DNA of 64,000 bases from Cryptococcus deneoformans JEC21 (lineage: Eukaryota; Basidiomycota; Tremellomycetes; Tremellales; Cryptococcaceae). Of this stretch, positions 34,205 through 49,593 are shown one piece after another. Below the pieces are notes generated by a model. It worked only from the letters and a program-made list of their open reading frames with translations. It was not told where the DNA came from and did no database searches. Both the position numbers and the translations under genes were made by a program. Position 1 is the stretch's first letter, and each line of letters begins with the position of its first letter. The DNA lies in NCBI RefSeq assembly GCF_000091045.1, contig NC_006687.1:411001-475000 (forward strand), read 5' to 3'.

Positions 34205-37200
34205 TCATAATGCTCCTAAAGCACCGACCTCGGCCAACAGCTCATCCAACTCCCTGTCAAACTTGTCCAATCGTTCTTGCACGCCTTGGAAACACCCCCT
34301 GATTTCCGGATGGACCTCATCCCAATCAATTTTCTCTCCAATGAAATGTCTATCCACTTCGTCCACCAATTCATCGTCTTGCCAGTTAGCCCCTGGTCGT
34401 TCATCCGACCGTGACGAAGCCTTGCTTGACAAACTACTACGCATCCGAGTTTCCTTTGATTTGGGTTTGACAAGAGGACGGCGATACTCTCTTGCCCTTG
34501 TCTTGATGACTGCCATCATATCCTTCATTCCAAAGTCATCTTGGTAGCTGATGGGCAGTCGGAGCGACGGGGAAGAAGTATTCACAGCACGGGTGTACAC
34601 AAAAGCTCCTCCACTGAATGGCGGAGTGGGATGCGTAGACGACGTAGCTGTAGCGGGTGTGGAACTGCGGTCATTGAAGTTCGCCTCATAGCCCGAACCT
34701 GATCCTTCAAGATCGGTGTCGGTGTTCTCATCCACATCACTAATGCTTCGAGGCTCAGCAGAATACTCGCGAGAACGGAGTGATCCGCTGTTCGATTCAA
34801 TATCTGACATGATGGAAGCAATAGAGGGATGTTGTCGGTGCCGAGAAATGATGCGGTTGACGCTCGTCGCCGTGTCGTCATATTCGCGGTTTGTTTGACG
34901 AGAATTAGAACGAGATTGATCAAGGGCGTGGCTGTTCTGTTGATACTGATGGCCTGATGCGCGTGGAGTAGCCTGTGGGTCAACCACCATGGTCTAAGTT
35001 TTCCTCAGCATTCGTTCCATAATATTTAAGCTTTTCATAGAACTGACCTGCTGCGGCGTCACTCTTCCATTTGGCGTGCCATTTTGGGATCGGACAACAT
35101 CCTCTGGACCTGTACTGCCCTTACTAGAACCTTCTTTCACTCGACTTAACACCCTTTTCAACGCTTCTTCCAGTCCAGCAGACTGACCATCTTGACTAGC
35201 CCGCTGGACAGCAGTCTGCAAAAGATCTTCTTCGCTCCTTTCCAGGGAGCGGGGTCGCGAGTCATCTAAAATTTCGACCTCGTCGATGTCAAGATCGGCA
35301 CCAGGTTGGGGCGTACTTGGTGCTGTGTAATAATTCGATGTATCTGTCATTTGTCTCAACAATCCCGGCGGCCCATTCTTTCCATTTCCCACCAAGCTCA
35401 TGCCGAACTCTTCCTTTTCTCCCTCTTCTTCAATCGCCTTTACCTTGCCTTTGCCCCACTCCTGCTCCAAAAGCTCTGAGATATCATACATCTCTCCGCC
35501 CTCGTCGATATAGCTATATCTCATAACACGGCTTCCTTTTTCATCTACCTGCTTCGTGGAGCGGAAAGTCCCCTGAGAAGATGGAAGTACGACATCCACG
35601 CCTTCAGATTTATTGGTCTTCGACAAGATGGAGAGTTGACGAGAACGAGAAGCTGCACGTTGGGCCGCGATAATCTCAGCGGGGGAGCGTGGACCAGAAG
35701 AGGTAGTGGAGAGCGTCGCACTCGTCAACGGTGTAGCCAACGCAGGTGCCTTCAGACCATCGATCATTGCGCCCGCAAGCCCACGAGGCCCAACCTTACG
35801 AAGCACGAAAATAGGGTCGCTCTCTCTAATATCTCCCATGGACCCCAGATGTGAACTGAGATCTCTAGAACGTCGTCGGCTTTCGGGCGTGCTTTTCTCC
35901 ATAGGCTTGAACATCGGAGGGGAGGGATAAGCCTCCAATATCTTGGATGAAGTTGGAAGCTGTCTCTCTTCACGCTCTGTCAGCGCTACAGGCATATACA
36001 GAAAATAATGATCATACCTTTCCCGTCGATAATGACACCCAGACAATATCTAACCCTAGTCATACTCCTTCTTTTCCCAACTTTGTCCTCAACCTCATCG
36101 CCACCATCCACTACACCTTCTTGGACGCCAAACCTTTCTAATCCTTGTTCGATAACATCCACTACATTCGCGTTACGTGGGACCGTGAAAAGTTTCATCC
36201 GAGGCTCTTCAACAGACGGGGATGGCATATGAGGACGGGGAACCAGTGACTCAGATGATGGGTCAAATGCGACCCCATCAGGTAGGTCAGACGGGTGAAG
36301 GAGAAGCTGAAGTGTGAATTTCGCCGATGGGGATAGATATCTTTCTGCAGGACCCTGATAGGAGGTGGATATCGTGAGATGGGGGTTCTTACTTTCATTC
36401 TGGGACATTGCAGGAAACAGAACTCCGCCCGGCGCATCTGGGCTTTCATGCACGGTCGATAAGCCTGTGCTGTAACTTGAGAACTCGCTTTGCGCCTCTG
36501 ACACCCCCTTCTGGCTCGCTTCTACTAGTCCTCTCATTTCTTGTTGAGTTTCCTCCTGCCCACCTGGCACTCGCCTGTTAAGGTATAGTTTAACGGCAGA
36601 GTCATCCTCCCAATCCATGCCTAGCTTTTTGATGGCAGGATGATTTGAAAGACTGAGTACACTCGAGATGCTGCTCACACTCTCTCTGTTTACGGTAGGA
36701 GTGATAGCACCTAACCGCTCGTGAAGAATTTTACCGAGCTCGTCCGCCTCTGTTTCCCCGGATGTCCATCGAGCTACAGCATTCTGGAACTGGACAAGAG
36801 GCTTTTCAGTCGGGGAGAGCTCCAGCTCAGAGCCGTCAAAGTCCTTGACGGTGATGAAGTAATTTTTGACAGGATCTTCGCCGGCTGGAGATATCAGATG
36901 GAATCTCTGCACTGCCTGCCGAATAAGGTCACCAGCACTTGTCGTCTCATTAACCAGGGCTGTTTTGAACGATGCCTCACTCTGAACTCTAGTTCCTGCG
37001 AAGATTCTAATGACATTCAACAAGGGCGGCCCGTCAGGGTTGGGTGACACAATGATGCTGCTTGGCCTAGCTGATCGGCCATTGGCGGTGCCGTTCATAC
37101 TTGCTGTCAGGCGCATGGCAGCTGCTGATTGAGCGACAGCAGCAGCAGCTTCAGCATTGGAAGGAGAATGAAGGCCAGATGAAGGTGAACGGAGGTACTT

Positions 37201-38884
37201 GTTGGTGTAGGATTGCATACGGGCTTGATCTTGCTGCTGAAGTTTGAGTGAATGAGTTGAAACACCTGATTGTGGATGTTCAGCTTGCTGTTGTGGTGTA
37301 AGACTACCGGTTGAGGTATCTCGTCCATAGACAATTCCTTGGGAGAATTCTTCCACGGTGCTCTCCTCGGAGCTTCTGGTGTCACCGCTGGAAATTCCCT
37401 TGGGCTTATTGCTCTTATTCCGAGAGAACAGTCCGCCAAGCAGGCCCTTTTTCTTCTTCTCGCCGCCTTCTTCGTCTTTACCCTTCCGCGCCTTCTTGGA
37501 CTTTTTCATGTTATCTTCAGGGCTCGTAATAGAATTTGGCGTACTACTTCTCACAGATGAGCTTGCAGAGATTGCAGAATAGACGGAAGACGTCGATTGG
37601 TTACTGACTTTACGCTGGCTCTGTTGAACCACAGCGGAAGGTAGAAGTGGACTGTTTGCGACTGCAGGAGTAGCAGTAACCCTCCTAGTGTCAGAAGCAG
37701 CAACTGCAGGGTCGAGGGTAGGATTGCCATTAGAAGTTACGAGAGAGGTGGTCGAATCTCCTGGGCGGTCAATCGAGACCGTATCGGCAGGCGTGTTTGA
37801 TTTTACTTGTGGAGGCGCAAAAGGATTGTTGGACTTTGGTTGTACACTATTTTGTTGGACTTGTGCTTGAACGCGTTGGTCCAAAGCTTTCTGTCTTTCT
37901 CTTTCGGCCGCATCATCCGCCCACTCGATGCCATCGTCTGGTTCCATCTCATCCATACTCTGATCCACGTCCATGACTTCTTGAGCAAATTTCTCATCTT
38001 CAATCTGATCCTCATGTCCGTCTTCTTGTCCCTCAGCCTCGTCAGGCTCATGCTCTCCTTCACTGGATTCTTCATCTGAGCTCCAGGTAACACCAGGATG
38101 GTCAACATATGTCGGCGGAGCAAACACAACTCTTCTAGCGCCGCTTTCTTCTGACCCTTCGCTGGAGCCTTGTCTCGCGCTTCTCCCCTTCGCAGCGATT
38201 GCGCCTTTGAGCTTTTCTCTAGACTGCATTTCGCCGAGCTGCTTCTCTGTCAATGTTGCAGCAGCGAGATCGATATTACGGTGCTTGTTGAGCCTCGCTA
38301 GACGCTCGTAGGGGGTCTCGATATTCTCCGCGGGAATATAACCTACGTCTTCTGTTTTAAGGACGCGCACGAGCCACCAGTACGAGTTCGCGTCGTCGAG
38401 GAGGACAAGAGAGTCGCCTTTGACGACGGAAGCTTGCCCTTCCACAGTTGCCAAGAATGTATGCCTTGAATGGCCAGCGTTAGCATTGGGCTAAGATTGA
38501 TTCGGTCCACCTCCTTTATACTTACAGAGCATAGGTCAGACTAAAGTCGATACTTTCATCAGGCATGCTGTCCGAGTCACTCTCTTCATCGCTGAACCCG
38601 TCATCACTGTCACCATCTGCGCCCAGCCTTGCGTGCCTTGCTGCCATTCGTGCTGCACCAGGTTCGAGTCCGTTTTCTTGATGATGTTGCTGGTAGAGTA
38701 TAGCTTGCTGTTGTTGCTGATAATAAAAGTTTGCGTGATCCTGATCCATCTCTGCGTCTCCTTGTATAAAGGAAGAGGAAGAGAGTGGTGACTCTGGAGG
38801 GTCATACTCATAATCGTGCGTAGCAGAGAGCGATTGGTGCAGCTGGGACCCGACTGCCTGTGGCTGGGAGGTAAGGGTCGTCAT
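34205..38884 (-). CDS. SH3 domain protein with two RA-like domains (polarity/signalling scaffold)
   Basis: Four exons: 38884-38526, 38464-36018, 35985-35048, 34993-34205, giving 1510 residues. Gln-rich and acidic N-terminus. SH3 domain at ~115-170 (YALHTFLATVEGQASVVKGDSLVLLDD, SYWWLVRVLKTEDVGYIPAENIET) followed directly by PYERLARLNKHRN. Ras-association-like fold at ~595-690 (NVIRIFAGTRV..FKTALVNETTSAGDLIRQAVQRF). A second RA-like segment lies at ~870-940 (MKLFTVPRNANVVDVIEQGLERFGV). The C-terminus has a short coiled coil (RLDKFDRELDELLAEV). Fungal SH3 scaffolds such as Tea4/Bud14 act in polarity. The relation is only suggestive. The second intron would be just 32 nt, or 56 nt with a different donor. 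Confidence 0.72.
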
Positions 38885-40495
38885 TATTCTTCAAAGTGGG
38901 AATCAGGCGAGGATCAGGGTAGACAGGTGATCAACGGATCGCCAGGCAAGCACGTAGGAAGATAGAGAGACGCGGCGCGTCTAGAGTGTACAATATTGTA
39001 CAATATCGGCTTGATGGAGTCGTCAAATGTCGTAGTCGTAACTGAAGGAGGAATAGAGCGCCTGTCGGCGTACACGCGACAAAAGAGTAACTCAGTATGT
39101 ACGCGTAGTGGGAAGAGGGAAGGAGGCGGTGGGGAAAATGGCGCTTTTGTAATGGCCGGGAAGGGGCTAGCGAGAAGGCTAATACCTCTGCTTGCTTGTT
39201 TGGATTGCAAAGTCTATTCCTAACAAAGAAGACGCAACAAACGGAAACACCTTTGAGCAACTACCATCAAGCAATCAGTTGTCGCGCTCGGATACGCCGA
39301 ATTCGCGACGAGGAGCGAACTTCATTCTGACGTGGCTTTTTATATAGCATTTGTTGACGCGACGCGTCGCGTTTTTGTTTTTGCTTGATCTGGTGTTCCG
39401 GTCTGGCACAACGCGCTACACTCGGACTCTGTCACACGCAACGCACGGCCCTCCGCCTACTTGGCCAAAGCACCAAAACCATGGTCCAGACCCTGATGAT
39501 GGTGATGGTAAAACTGCGGTATACCTGCCCACAAATGACAGGAGGCTGAGATAACGAGGGGTGGGACATGGCATCCGCCCACTGGCGTCCGCTGGCTGTT
39601 AGGTGCCGACTGGTGGCCAGTGACGCGCCATCCATATCCGCCAGCCGCTTCTTCTTGCGCATCGTGTACACTGACCGCGCACACCGCACAACGAGCGGCC
39701 AAAGCACACCCTACTCCACTGATATCACCTTCCATTCGTTTCCCATGGTGCCATTCCCTCGGATATACTACCACATCTCAATCTTCCTCCGTTTTCCATC
39801 AGCTTCCTCTGTCGCTACTCCAACGGCTCTCAGCCGCTCGCCCCTCTCTCCCTAAAACCGCTTTAAATTCCTTTTCTGTTCACGCGGATCGATTGACTAC
39901 ATTTAGTGTAGAGCTATTGAATAAAGGTAGGACAAATCGACCCATTTTTCACTGGACGACCTCCCACCACTATCAAAGGAGGAACTTTTTTCTCGGAGCG
40001 CCAATCTCTCTTTCGCAAGAAGCGACGTCATTCCTGAAGGGCTACGGTCGCTAGACCTTTCGCGGAAGAGCATAACGGGAAGGGAATTCGTCGATCTCGT
40101 TGGTTCCAGCTGAGTATTTTGAGTATTAGGGGACCAGGTGAGCCTTATTTTTCTTCGCTCATATAGGAGTCGGCCAGGTATCTCATATGATAGCCATATT
40201 ATGTACTGATGTGTGTCCTCCACAGGTGCCCACAGTGAATATCGTATTTATCAGACGCTATTTGCTCCTCTGTCCTCCTAGTAACTCTCGAGAAGAAACC
40301 TTGTGCACGTTCCCCGTTCGTAATACCACATACATAATCGCATCAAAGGACATGACAACTGCCATTTATCGCGCCAAAATTCCCACACTATTCGTATCCA
40401 GCTTCCATTCCGCTGCTGATCATTCATCATCTCATAATTACGCAGTTTCTTATCACCATCCTCCATCCTTTCAACAGTCAGCTGCTGTCTCAAAA
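38885..40495. other. 1.6-kb divergent regulatory region
   Basis: The longest gap in the window lies between head-to-head SH3-RA and AGC kinase genes. It contains a 16-bp ACGCGT-centred palindrome (39357-39372), GC-rich stretches and several CT-rich tracts. Open frames here have no recognisable domain. The kinase frame itself is open back to 40187 with in-frame ATGs at 40187 and 40352. Confidence 0.4.
39357..39372. promoter_or_regulatory. 16-bp perfect palindrome centred on ACGCGT (MCB-like)
   Basis: The sequence ACGCGACGCGTCGCGT equals its own reverse complement and contains the MluI cell-cycle box core ACGCGT that MBF-type factors bind in yeasts. It lies ~470 bp upstream of the SH3-RA gene start. 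The function is inferred. Confidence 0.4.
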
Positions 40496-44011
<3,516 letters not shown>

Positions 44012-44183
44012 GAGATGTCTCAAGAAGACTGCTCTAACTATTACGAACTGCATTGTTATTCCGACGATTGACGATAAACATGCCCGATTTTCCTGCTATT
44101 ACAATGATAACCTATCTTTGTTAATAATTTTAACGATATTGACGAGAATGCATGACTAATTTCAAAAGTCCGTTTCTGATAAT

Positions 44184-45045
44184 TTAATTGTCATTGATTG
44201 CTTCACAAAAAAAGAGCAAGCAGTAAGAGCACTGTGTGTCGATAGAGCGTAGGGGATATGGGCGGCTTTTAAGCTGCGAGGCTAGTATGGACACCAAATG
44301 CTGTGAGATGCCTAAAGTGCATGACGACTGCCACGCGTCGGTGTCACAAACCGCCTCTCTTCGAATCCCTGTGCCTTTGCTCCCACTGATCCCATCGGTA
44401 TCAAACTTGAGAATAGCAGCCTGCAAGTCATCGGAGCTAAGTTTGGAGTCAGACAGATTGAAGGTAGCAGACAGGACAGAGGTGACTGAAGAGGCAAACC
44501 GGGGGGGAGGCCTCGAAGATAAAGTGCATAAAGCAGCTTGTTGACAGTGAGTCCCATGGCAGTGAGATCGCGAGCCAGAGAACCCAGGGTTCTAAGCCAA
44601 GTGGGCAACATCGGTGTCCCTAATGTAGACGGTCTCAACAAGGGCGCGGATCTTGGTGTTTCTTGGTCAAGCTTGCCAAAATCGCGGATCAAGGCGGCGT
44701 AAAGGGTGGCAGCAGTAGTGTAAATGACGATAGTTGGGGCGAAAGGAAGTGATGAGGGTCTTCCTGATGCTTCTTTGGACGAGTTTATCGATAGCCTCGT
44801 CAAGCGAGGAGCGGGTGCTGGGATCACAGCGGACCCGATGGAGCCTCGAGGATCATTATGAAGTGCTATGGTACATGGACTAGGAGGCAGACCTATGTAG
44901 GGACGAACTTGAGCGTAGGTCAGCGCAGAAACGATGGAATCGTTCCAGGTAGGTAAGTCTTCGCAAGTGGACAGCTTCAACCTCCGTCACGAAAGAGACG
45001 GTCGGAAATGAACTTGGCCAAGGTATTATCGTCCGAGACAATCAT
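44184..45045 (-). pseudogene. Decayed copia-type retrotransposon gag relic
   Basis: Read on the minus strand from an ATG at 45045, three pieces of one gag-like protein appear in different frames. They are MIVSDDNTLAKFISDRLF; then from ~44980 DLPTWNDSIVSALTYAQVRPYIG ... IYTTAATLYAALIRDFGKL ... LGSLARDLTAMGLTV..LYALYLRGLPP; and after a frame change at the G7 run (44501-44507) FNLSDSKLSSDDLQAAILKFDTD. The W..I..AL, L..RFG and LxxLP pattern is that of UBN2/copia Gag. The frame breaks and the absence of pol, LTRs or a zinc knuckle nearby indicate a truncated, inactive copy squeezed between two genes. A sequencing error in the homopolymer could explain one break but not both. Confidence 0.6.
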
Positions 45046-45687
45046 AGCGGATTTTTAATTGGTTCTTGAGTGAGGCTTGAGCTTTTTGGGAATCATGTCG
45101 GTGCCAACGCCATAAACCTGCTCTTTCCGAATCTCCATGTCCGTTGCTACTCACCCCTCCAACGCCAGAGAGATGGACGTCAGAGAGTACATTTCTATCT
45201 CCCAAATGCGGCAGGAAACAGCAACAAAACCAAGGATTAATATGATTAATGAAGTTACTGTGCGGGACGGTGATGATTCGAGTGAATAACGAAGAATGGG
45301 TCACAAAGCATCACGATGGTAGTAAGAATACCTAAGTAAAGTAAATAAGTAAATGAAGCTGCTTCCGTCGTCTCCCTTTATTAATAACTAATTATCTTCA
45401 TTTTTAAGGCGCTTCTTGTTTATTTTCTCAACTCTTTTTGCCATCGCGTCGGTTTTGTTCGTTCTTTCGTCACTGCAGGTCGTTGTTGTTAATCACCGAC
45501 CTCTTCATTGCTATTATTCAGGTGTCTTTAACTGTTACAAAAACATTTTCAAAATCCATAATCAGGTTAGCTCACCGTTTCAGGAGATCCAACGATTTTC
45601 TGCTTTTCCAGCTGCCTCGAATATATCTACTGCACAATACCATCGTTCCTGTTCCTGCCAGTGATCGACTACTACATATCCCACAAA
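45046..45687. other. Gap between the gag relic and the P-loop protein gene
   Basis: About 640 bp containing the promoter of the plus-strand P-loop gene, with CT-rich stretches at 45410-45680. No LTR-like terminal repeat bordering the relic was found. Confidence 0.35.
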
Positions 45688-46844
45688 ATGATGCAGGTCG
45701 AAAATACCACTCCGATTTGCGACGGCACTTTTGTCGCCATCAACAACCTTTCGCCTCAGAATGCGAATACCTCATCGTTAGAAGTGAGTAAGTTCTCCTT
45801 TTATATCCTGCAGTAAAGTACTGAGCCAATAATGAAATACCCCTCACGTAGCCGCAGGTACTATTGATTCTTGTCGGCTTACCGGGCAGCGGTAAAACTA
45901 CTTTTGCGGAAGCACTAGTTCGCGCATCTTCAATGTACATTACACCTCCAGAGGGGACTGGCAAGGTTCAGCCATCTGTAATAAGAAGGCCTTGGATGCG
46001 AGCGTCCCAAGACGATGCCCCCAGCAAGAGGAGGCAAGAGTGCGAATCCAGAGTCCGATGGGGCTTGAAAAACGGATATAATGTACTTGTCGATAGGGTT
46101 GGGTTCGATCCTGTGTATGTAAATTCCTTCGCACTAGGTCTATCGTGTCTTTTGGCAGATTCATCGAGACGCTCATCAATGGTCTGCCCTGACGCTGACA
46201 ATTTCCGTAGCCAGAGAAGTCATTTTGTGGCAATTGCCGACGATCAGCTTCCAAGACCACTAGTATATTGTCTTATTCTCTCTGTATCTCAAGACACACT
46301 TCAGTCGCGACTACTAGGACGCGAATCACATCCGACCATCCACGGAGGTGAAGAAGGTATGCGTGTCTTATCTCAAATGAGCCGACTATTCCAACCACCT
46401 ACTATTTATGGAGGGGAAGGACTTGACCGCATGTATGTGCTGGATGAGATAAATCAACCTAGTGCTGCCGAAGGATGGAGTGATCAGAGGGTGTTGGAGA
46501 TTGTAGATCGAGTTGGGAACGATGGTAGGAGAGAGGTGGGAGAGAGAAAAAATTACCGGCCTGCGCCTAGAATTCATGACGACAATGCGAGCCCGCGAGG
46601 AGCCAGTAATAACTTCAGAGGGGGAAGGAGAGGAATGTGGGGAGGGAGCAGAATAAGAGGTTCATGGGACGGTAGAGGAAGCTGGCGAAGTAGGGGAGGG
46701 TATAAAGGGCCAAGTAGTGGATGGTCATCAAGAGAAGGCTCTCGTGGTACAGGGGGTGGTACAGGGTTTCCGCCGGCGTCTTTAAGTTCCCATAATCCCT
46801 ATAATCGTTCTTTTGGTAATCAAGGTGCGCCTGGAGGTGCTTAA
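45688..46844 (+). CDS. P-loop kinase-like protein with RGG/Gly-rich C-terminal tail
   Basis: Three exons: 45688-45783, 45858-46114, 46211-46844, giving 328 residues. Walker A motif LVGLPGSGKTTFAEAL opens a small zeta-toxin/PNK-like AAA_33 kinase fold. WMRASQDDAPSKRRQECESRVRWGL and LVDRVGFDPVQRSHF (Walker B/lid region with the conserved Asp and the D..QR pair) follow, then a lid with Arg-rich RLLGRESHPTIHG. The fold phosphorylates nucleic-acid ends or small molecules in other proteins, but the substrate here is unknown. The last ~95 residues are RGG/Gly/Ser-rich (FRGGRRGMWGG, SWRSRGGYKG), typical of RNA-binding tails. This suggests an RNA-linked kinase. The second exon might start six bases earlier (45852). 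Confidence 0.75.
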
Positions 46845-47437
46845 TGCTAGTCAATAGAGTTGGATCAATGGTTATTCATTGTTATGAAACGGCGGACATA
46901 ACAATGGTACGTATAGTGATTAAGATAAGAGATGCACGCGGGATGTGATAAATAATGGGCCGGTTTTTATGGAATCGAGGTGATTGGATGACGCAGGAGA
47001 TGACGGCGATAAGCGATCCTGGTGGCTTTGGGATGACGTAATACAATTACTCCGGACACCGGGGGCTGAAGACCGACATGCAGATCATCCACAAACTAGG
47101 AATTAAACTAAGAACGATTATTTTTCATCTCCTTTTTCAGTCGTCACCACTTAATCCTTCTCAGCCAGCTCTTATACTCTCCCACTCCCTATTCCCCCGC
47201 CCAGATCATCCCTGAACCCCTGTCAGCCTACGGCAGCCGTCGGTCCCTCCATTGTACTGTCACATTCACCGCCCACAAGTGCGGTGGACAGGCACTTCCG
47301 GTTCGTCCAGCTTTTGGCAGGCACATCGGTTCTCCGAAGAAGTGTCAGCGCTATATGAGCCCGGCCAACGGCGGGGACATGCGGGCGTTCGCCATGCCAA
47401 GGGTCGGAAATTCGTGAGCAAAGTCGATGCTTCATTC
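46845..47437. other. Upstream region of the velvet gene
   Basis: About 590 bp. The frame of the velvet first exon is open upstream to 47252 but has no ATG before 47438. Either the gene starts at 47438 or an upstream exon exists that I could not define. Confidence 0.35.
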
Positions 47438-49274
47438 ATGAGCGCTGTCATTGATGGCGCTATGCATAGTAGTTCATATACGCTTGTCGTGAGACAGCAG
47501 CCTGAAAGGGCAAGGTTGTGCTCCTACAAGGAAGAAAACGAGACTAGTAAGTCGCAACTGATGCCTACCGCGGAGTGTCCAGTTAACAAATGTTATAGTT
47601 GACCGACGTCCAGTGGATCCACCCCCTGTTGTGGAACTGCGAGTCGGCTCTGGTCGAGAAGTTACCCCAGAGTGCGTAATATTTGTCGATGTCGTAACGG
47701 CGGATGTAATTTTAACCCGGTTTGTGCCAACTAGGCAACTTTTGGAATCTACATCTTTCTTCATCCGGGCTACCACTGTAACTTCCGATCCATTAACCCC
47801 TGCATCTCCTACGTCATTCAACCCCTCCCTCTTTTCTTCCAAACCACTTACCCATGCGGGGCCGACTTATGCCCCCGTCAAAACCCCTCTGGGGGCCGAC
47901 GCAACGACCGGAGAGGTTATTCAGACTCCAGAGAAGCTTCGGCTACTTGACGGGCGAATGGCAGCTCTCTGCACCTTTGCAAAAATTAGTGTCCGTGTAC
48001 CAGGCATTTTTCGATTGAAGTTTACACTTTTCGAGACTACTGAGTTAGTAAAATTCTCTGAAAGTATTTCAGTTTGCTGACAATATGCCCTCAGGCGTGG
48101 CATTCTCGAATTAGCACACACAATATCAGAACCTTTCGAGGTATTTTCTCCCAAGTTATTCAAGGGAATGCATGAAAGCACTCCCTTAACAAGACATCTG
48201 GCCGCACAAGGACTAAAAGTCAAGCTGCGGACGGACACCACGGTTGGGAGGCAGTTAGTATATAGAAGCAATACATCTGTCACAGTGCTAACTTTCGTGA
48301 TAACTGCAGGAGTGTTCGACGACGGCGAGCTTCTGCGAATCCAACAACCCCTTCGACTCCTTCTATCATAAAGGAAGATGTCTCTGCGTCGACGAACATT
48401 CCCCCTGCTTCTTCCCCACATTTCTTACCAGCTAAATCTCGGCGCTCGCCCTCTTTATCCGCCCAAGCTCCACCAAGTCATCCGGAGGTGCCTTCACCAT
48501 CATCAAAGGTCGCTCGGCGCACAGTTAGTGATAGTCCTCGAAATCTTGTTTGGCGGCATGCTGCGTATGAGTTTATGAGACCTCACGCTGCGGATAATCG
48601 TGTTTCAGGTCCCGGTGGAAGGCCCTTCACGGATGACGGGGCTTTTATTTCCCCGAATCCTGTAGATTGGAGAGGTAAGTTTGACTTTAGCTAAATAAGC
48701 GCGTACTGATCAAGCAAAAGTCTCTGCTCCGTCGTCTGATCTATCAGCATTTTCTTTATCGCGTCCACACCGCGTGGATCCGTTCCGGCCTCCTTCTGTT
48801 CCAAATGATACAACCAACTTAGCATCTCCTCAATCATACACGCCATCGTCATATCCTTCTTCCCAAGTATCTTCCACTCAAAGTCTCCCCACCACACCAT
48901 CGCCAGTGACATCTTCTCACTCCTCTATACAATCCACATTACCGATATCTAGACGAAGCCTCGGCATTGACGATGGGGTCCCTATCCTCCCGCTGCCAAG
49001 TTCATTCAACTCTCCCGGACACGCCGAATTTGTGCCACCTAGCGTCAATCAGGTACTGAATCCATTACGGCGGAGCAGTATAAGTAGTGGACTAGGTTTG
49101 CCTGAAGGACATGGATCGTCGTCTCAATCCGTCGCAGGACCAATAATCGCGAGGAATCGTTATCTGGACGCACCCATATCGGGTTCATCGAGTCTTCGGC
49201 GGCCTTCACCGTTGACGTTGCCACCACTGAGGCCGCCACCACAGCAGGAAGAGACAAGTTACGAGCGACACTAA
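47438..49274 (+). CDS. Velvet-domain regulator (VosA/VelB-type)
   Basis: Five exons: 47438-47546, 47599-48043, 48095-48253, 48310-48674, 48721-49274, giving 543 residues. The velvet domain starts at [39 protein letters not shown] and continues through a ~70-residue insert to LCTFAKISVRVPGIFRLKFTLFE and EVFSPKLFKGMHESTPLTRHLAAQGLKVKLR. Velvet proteins bind DNA with a Rel-like fold and control development and secondary metabolism, often as dimers. Directly after the domain is a basic RRRR stretch (possible NLS). The second half is Ser/Pro-rich and presumably disordered. Two introns use GTTAGT donors. The paralogue class cannot be fixed without a tree. Confidence 0.88.
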
Positions 49275-49593
49275 TAAACGCGTTATGCTTCGGCCTTTTT
49301 TGTTCATTACAACACTACCTATATCCACATTCTATTTATCCCTGTCATGATAAATTGACGGCTTCATTTTTCGCTTTTTAATTGATTAACATTTCCTGTA
49401 CACGTCTATAACAACTCTTTAACTTTTTTTCATTTATTTTCTTGTTGCTTCCTTACTGTTGCGTTCTCTCCTGATCGGGGTTTTAGGTCTATTCATGAAT
49501 TCAAAGCATTTGTAAAACATGCATACGTAATCATGAGTGTATGAGTTATAATTATATGCTATATACATCTATATCCCAAAAGCTTATTATCAC
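49275..49593. other. 3' flanks of convergent velvet and GNAT genes
   Basis: A 319-bp AT-rich gap between two stop codons. It probably contains both polyadenylation regions. Nothing else was seen. Confidence 0.35.

Noticed and set aside
39568..40054. Overlapping plus-strand ORFs in the 1.6-kb divergent gap
   Set aside because: Ser/Pro/His-rich translations with no domain and no convincing intron structure linking them. Probably promoter or 5' UTR sequence.
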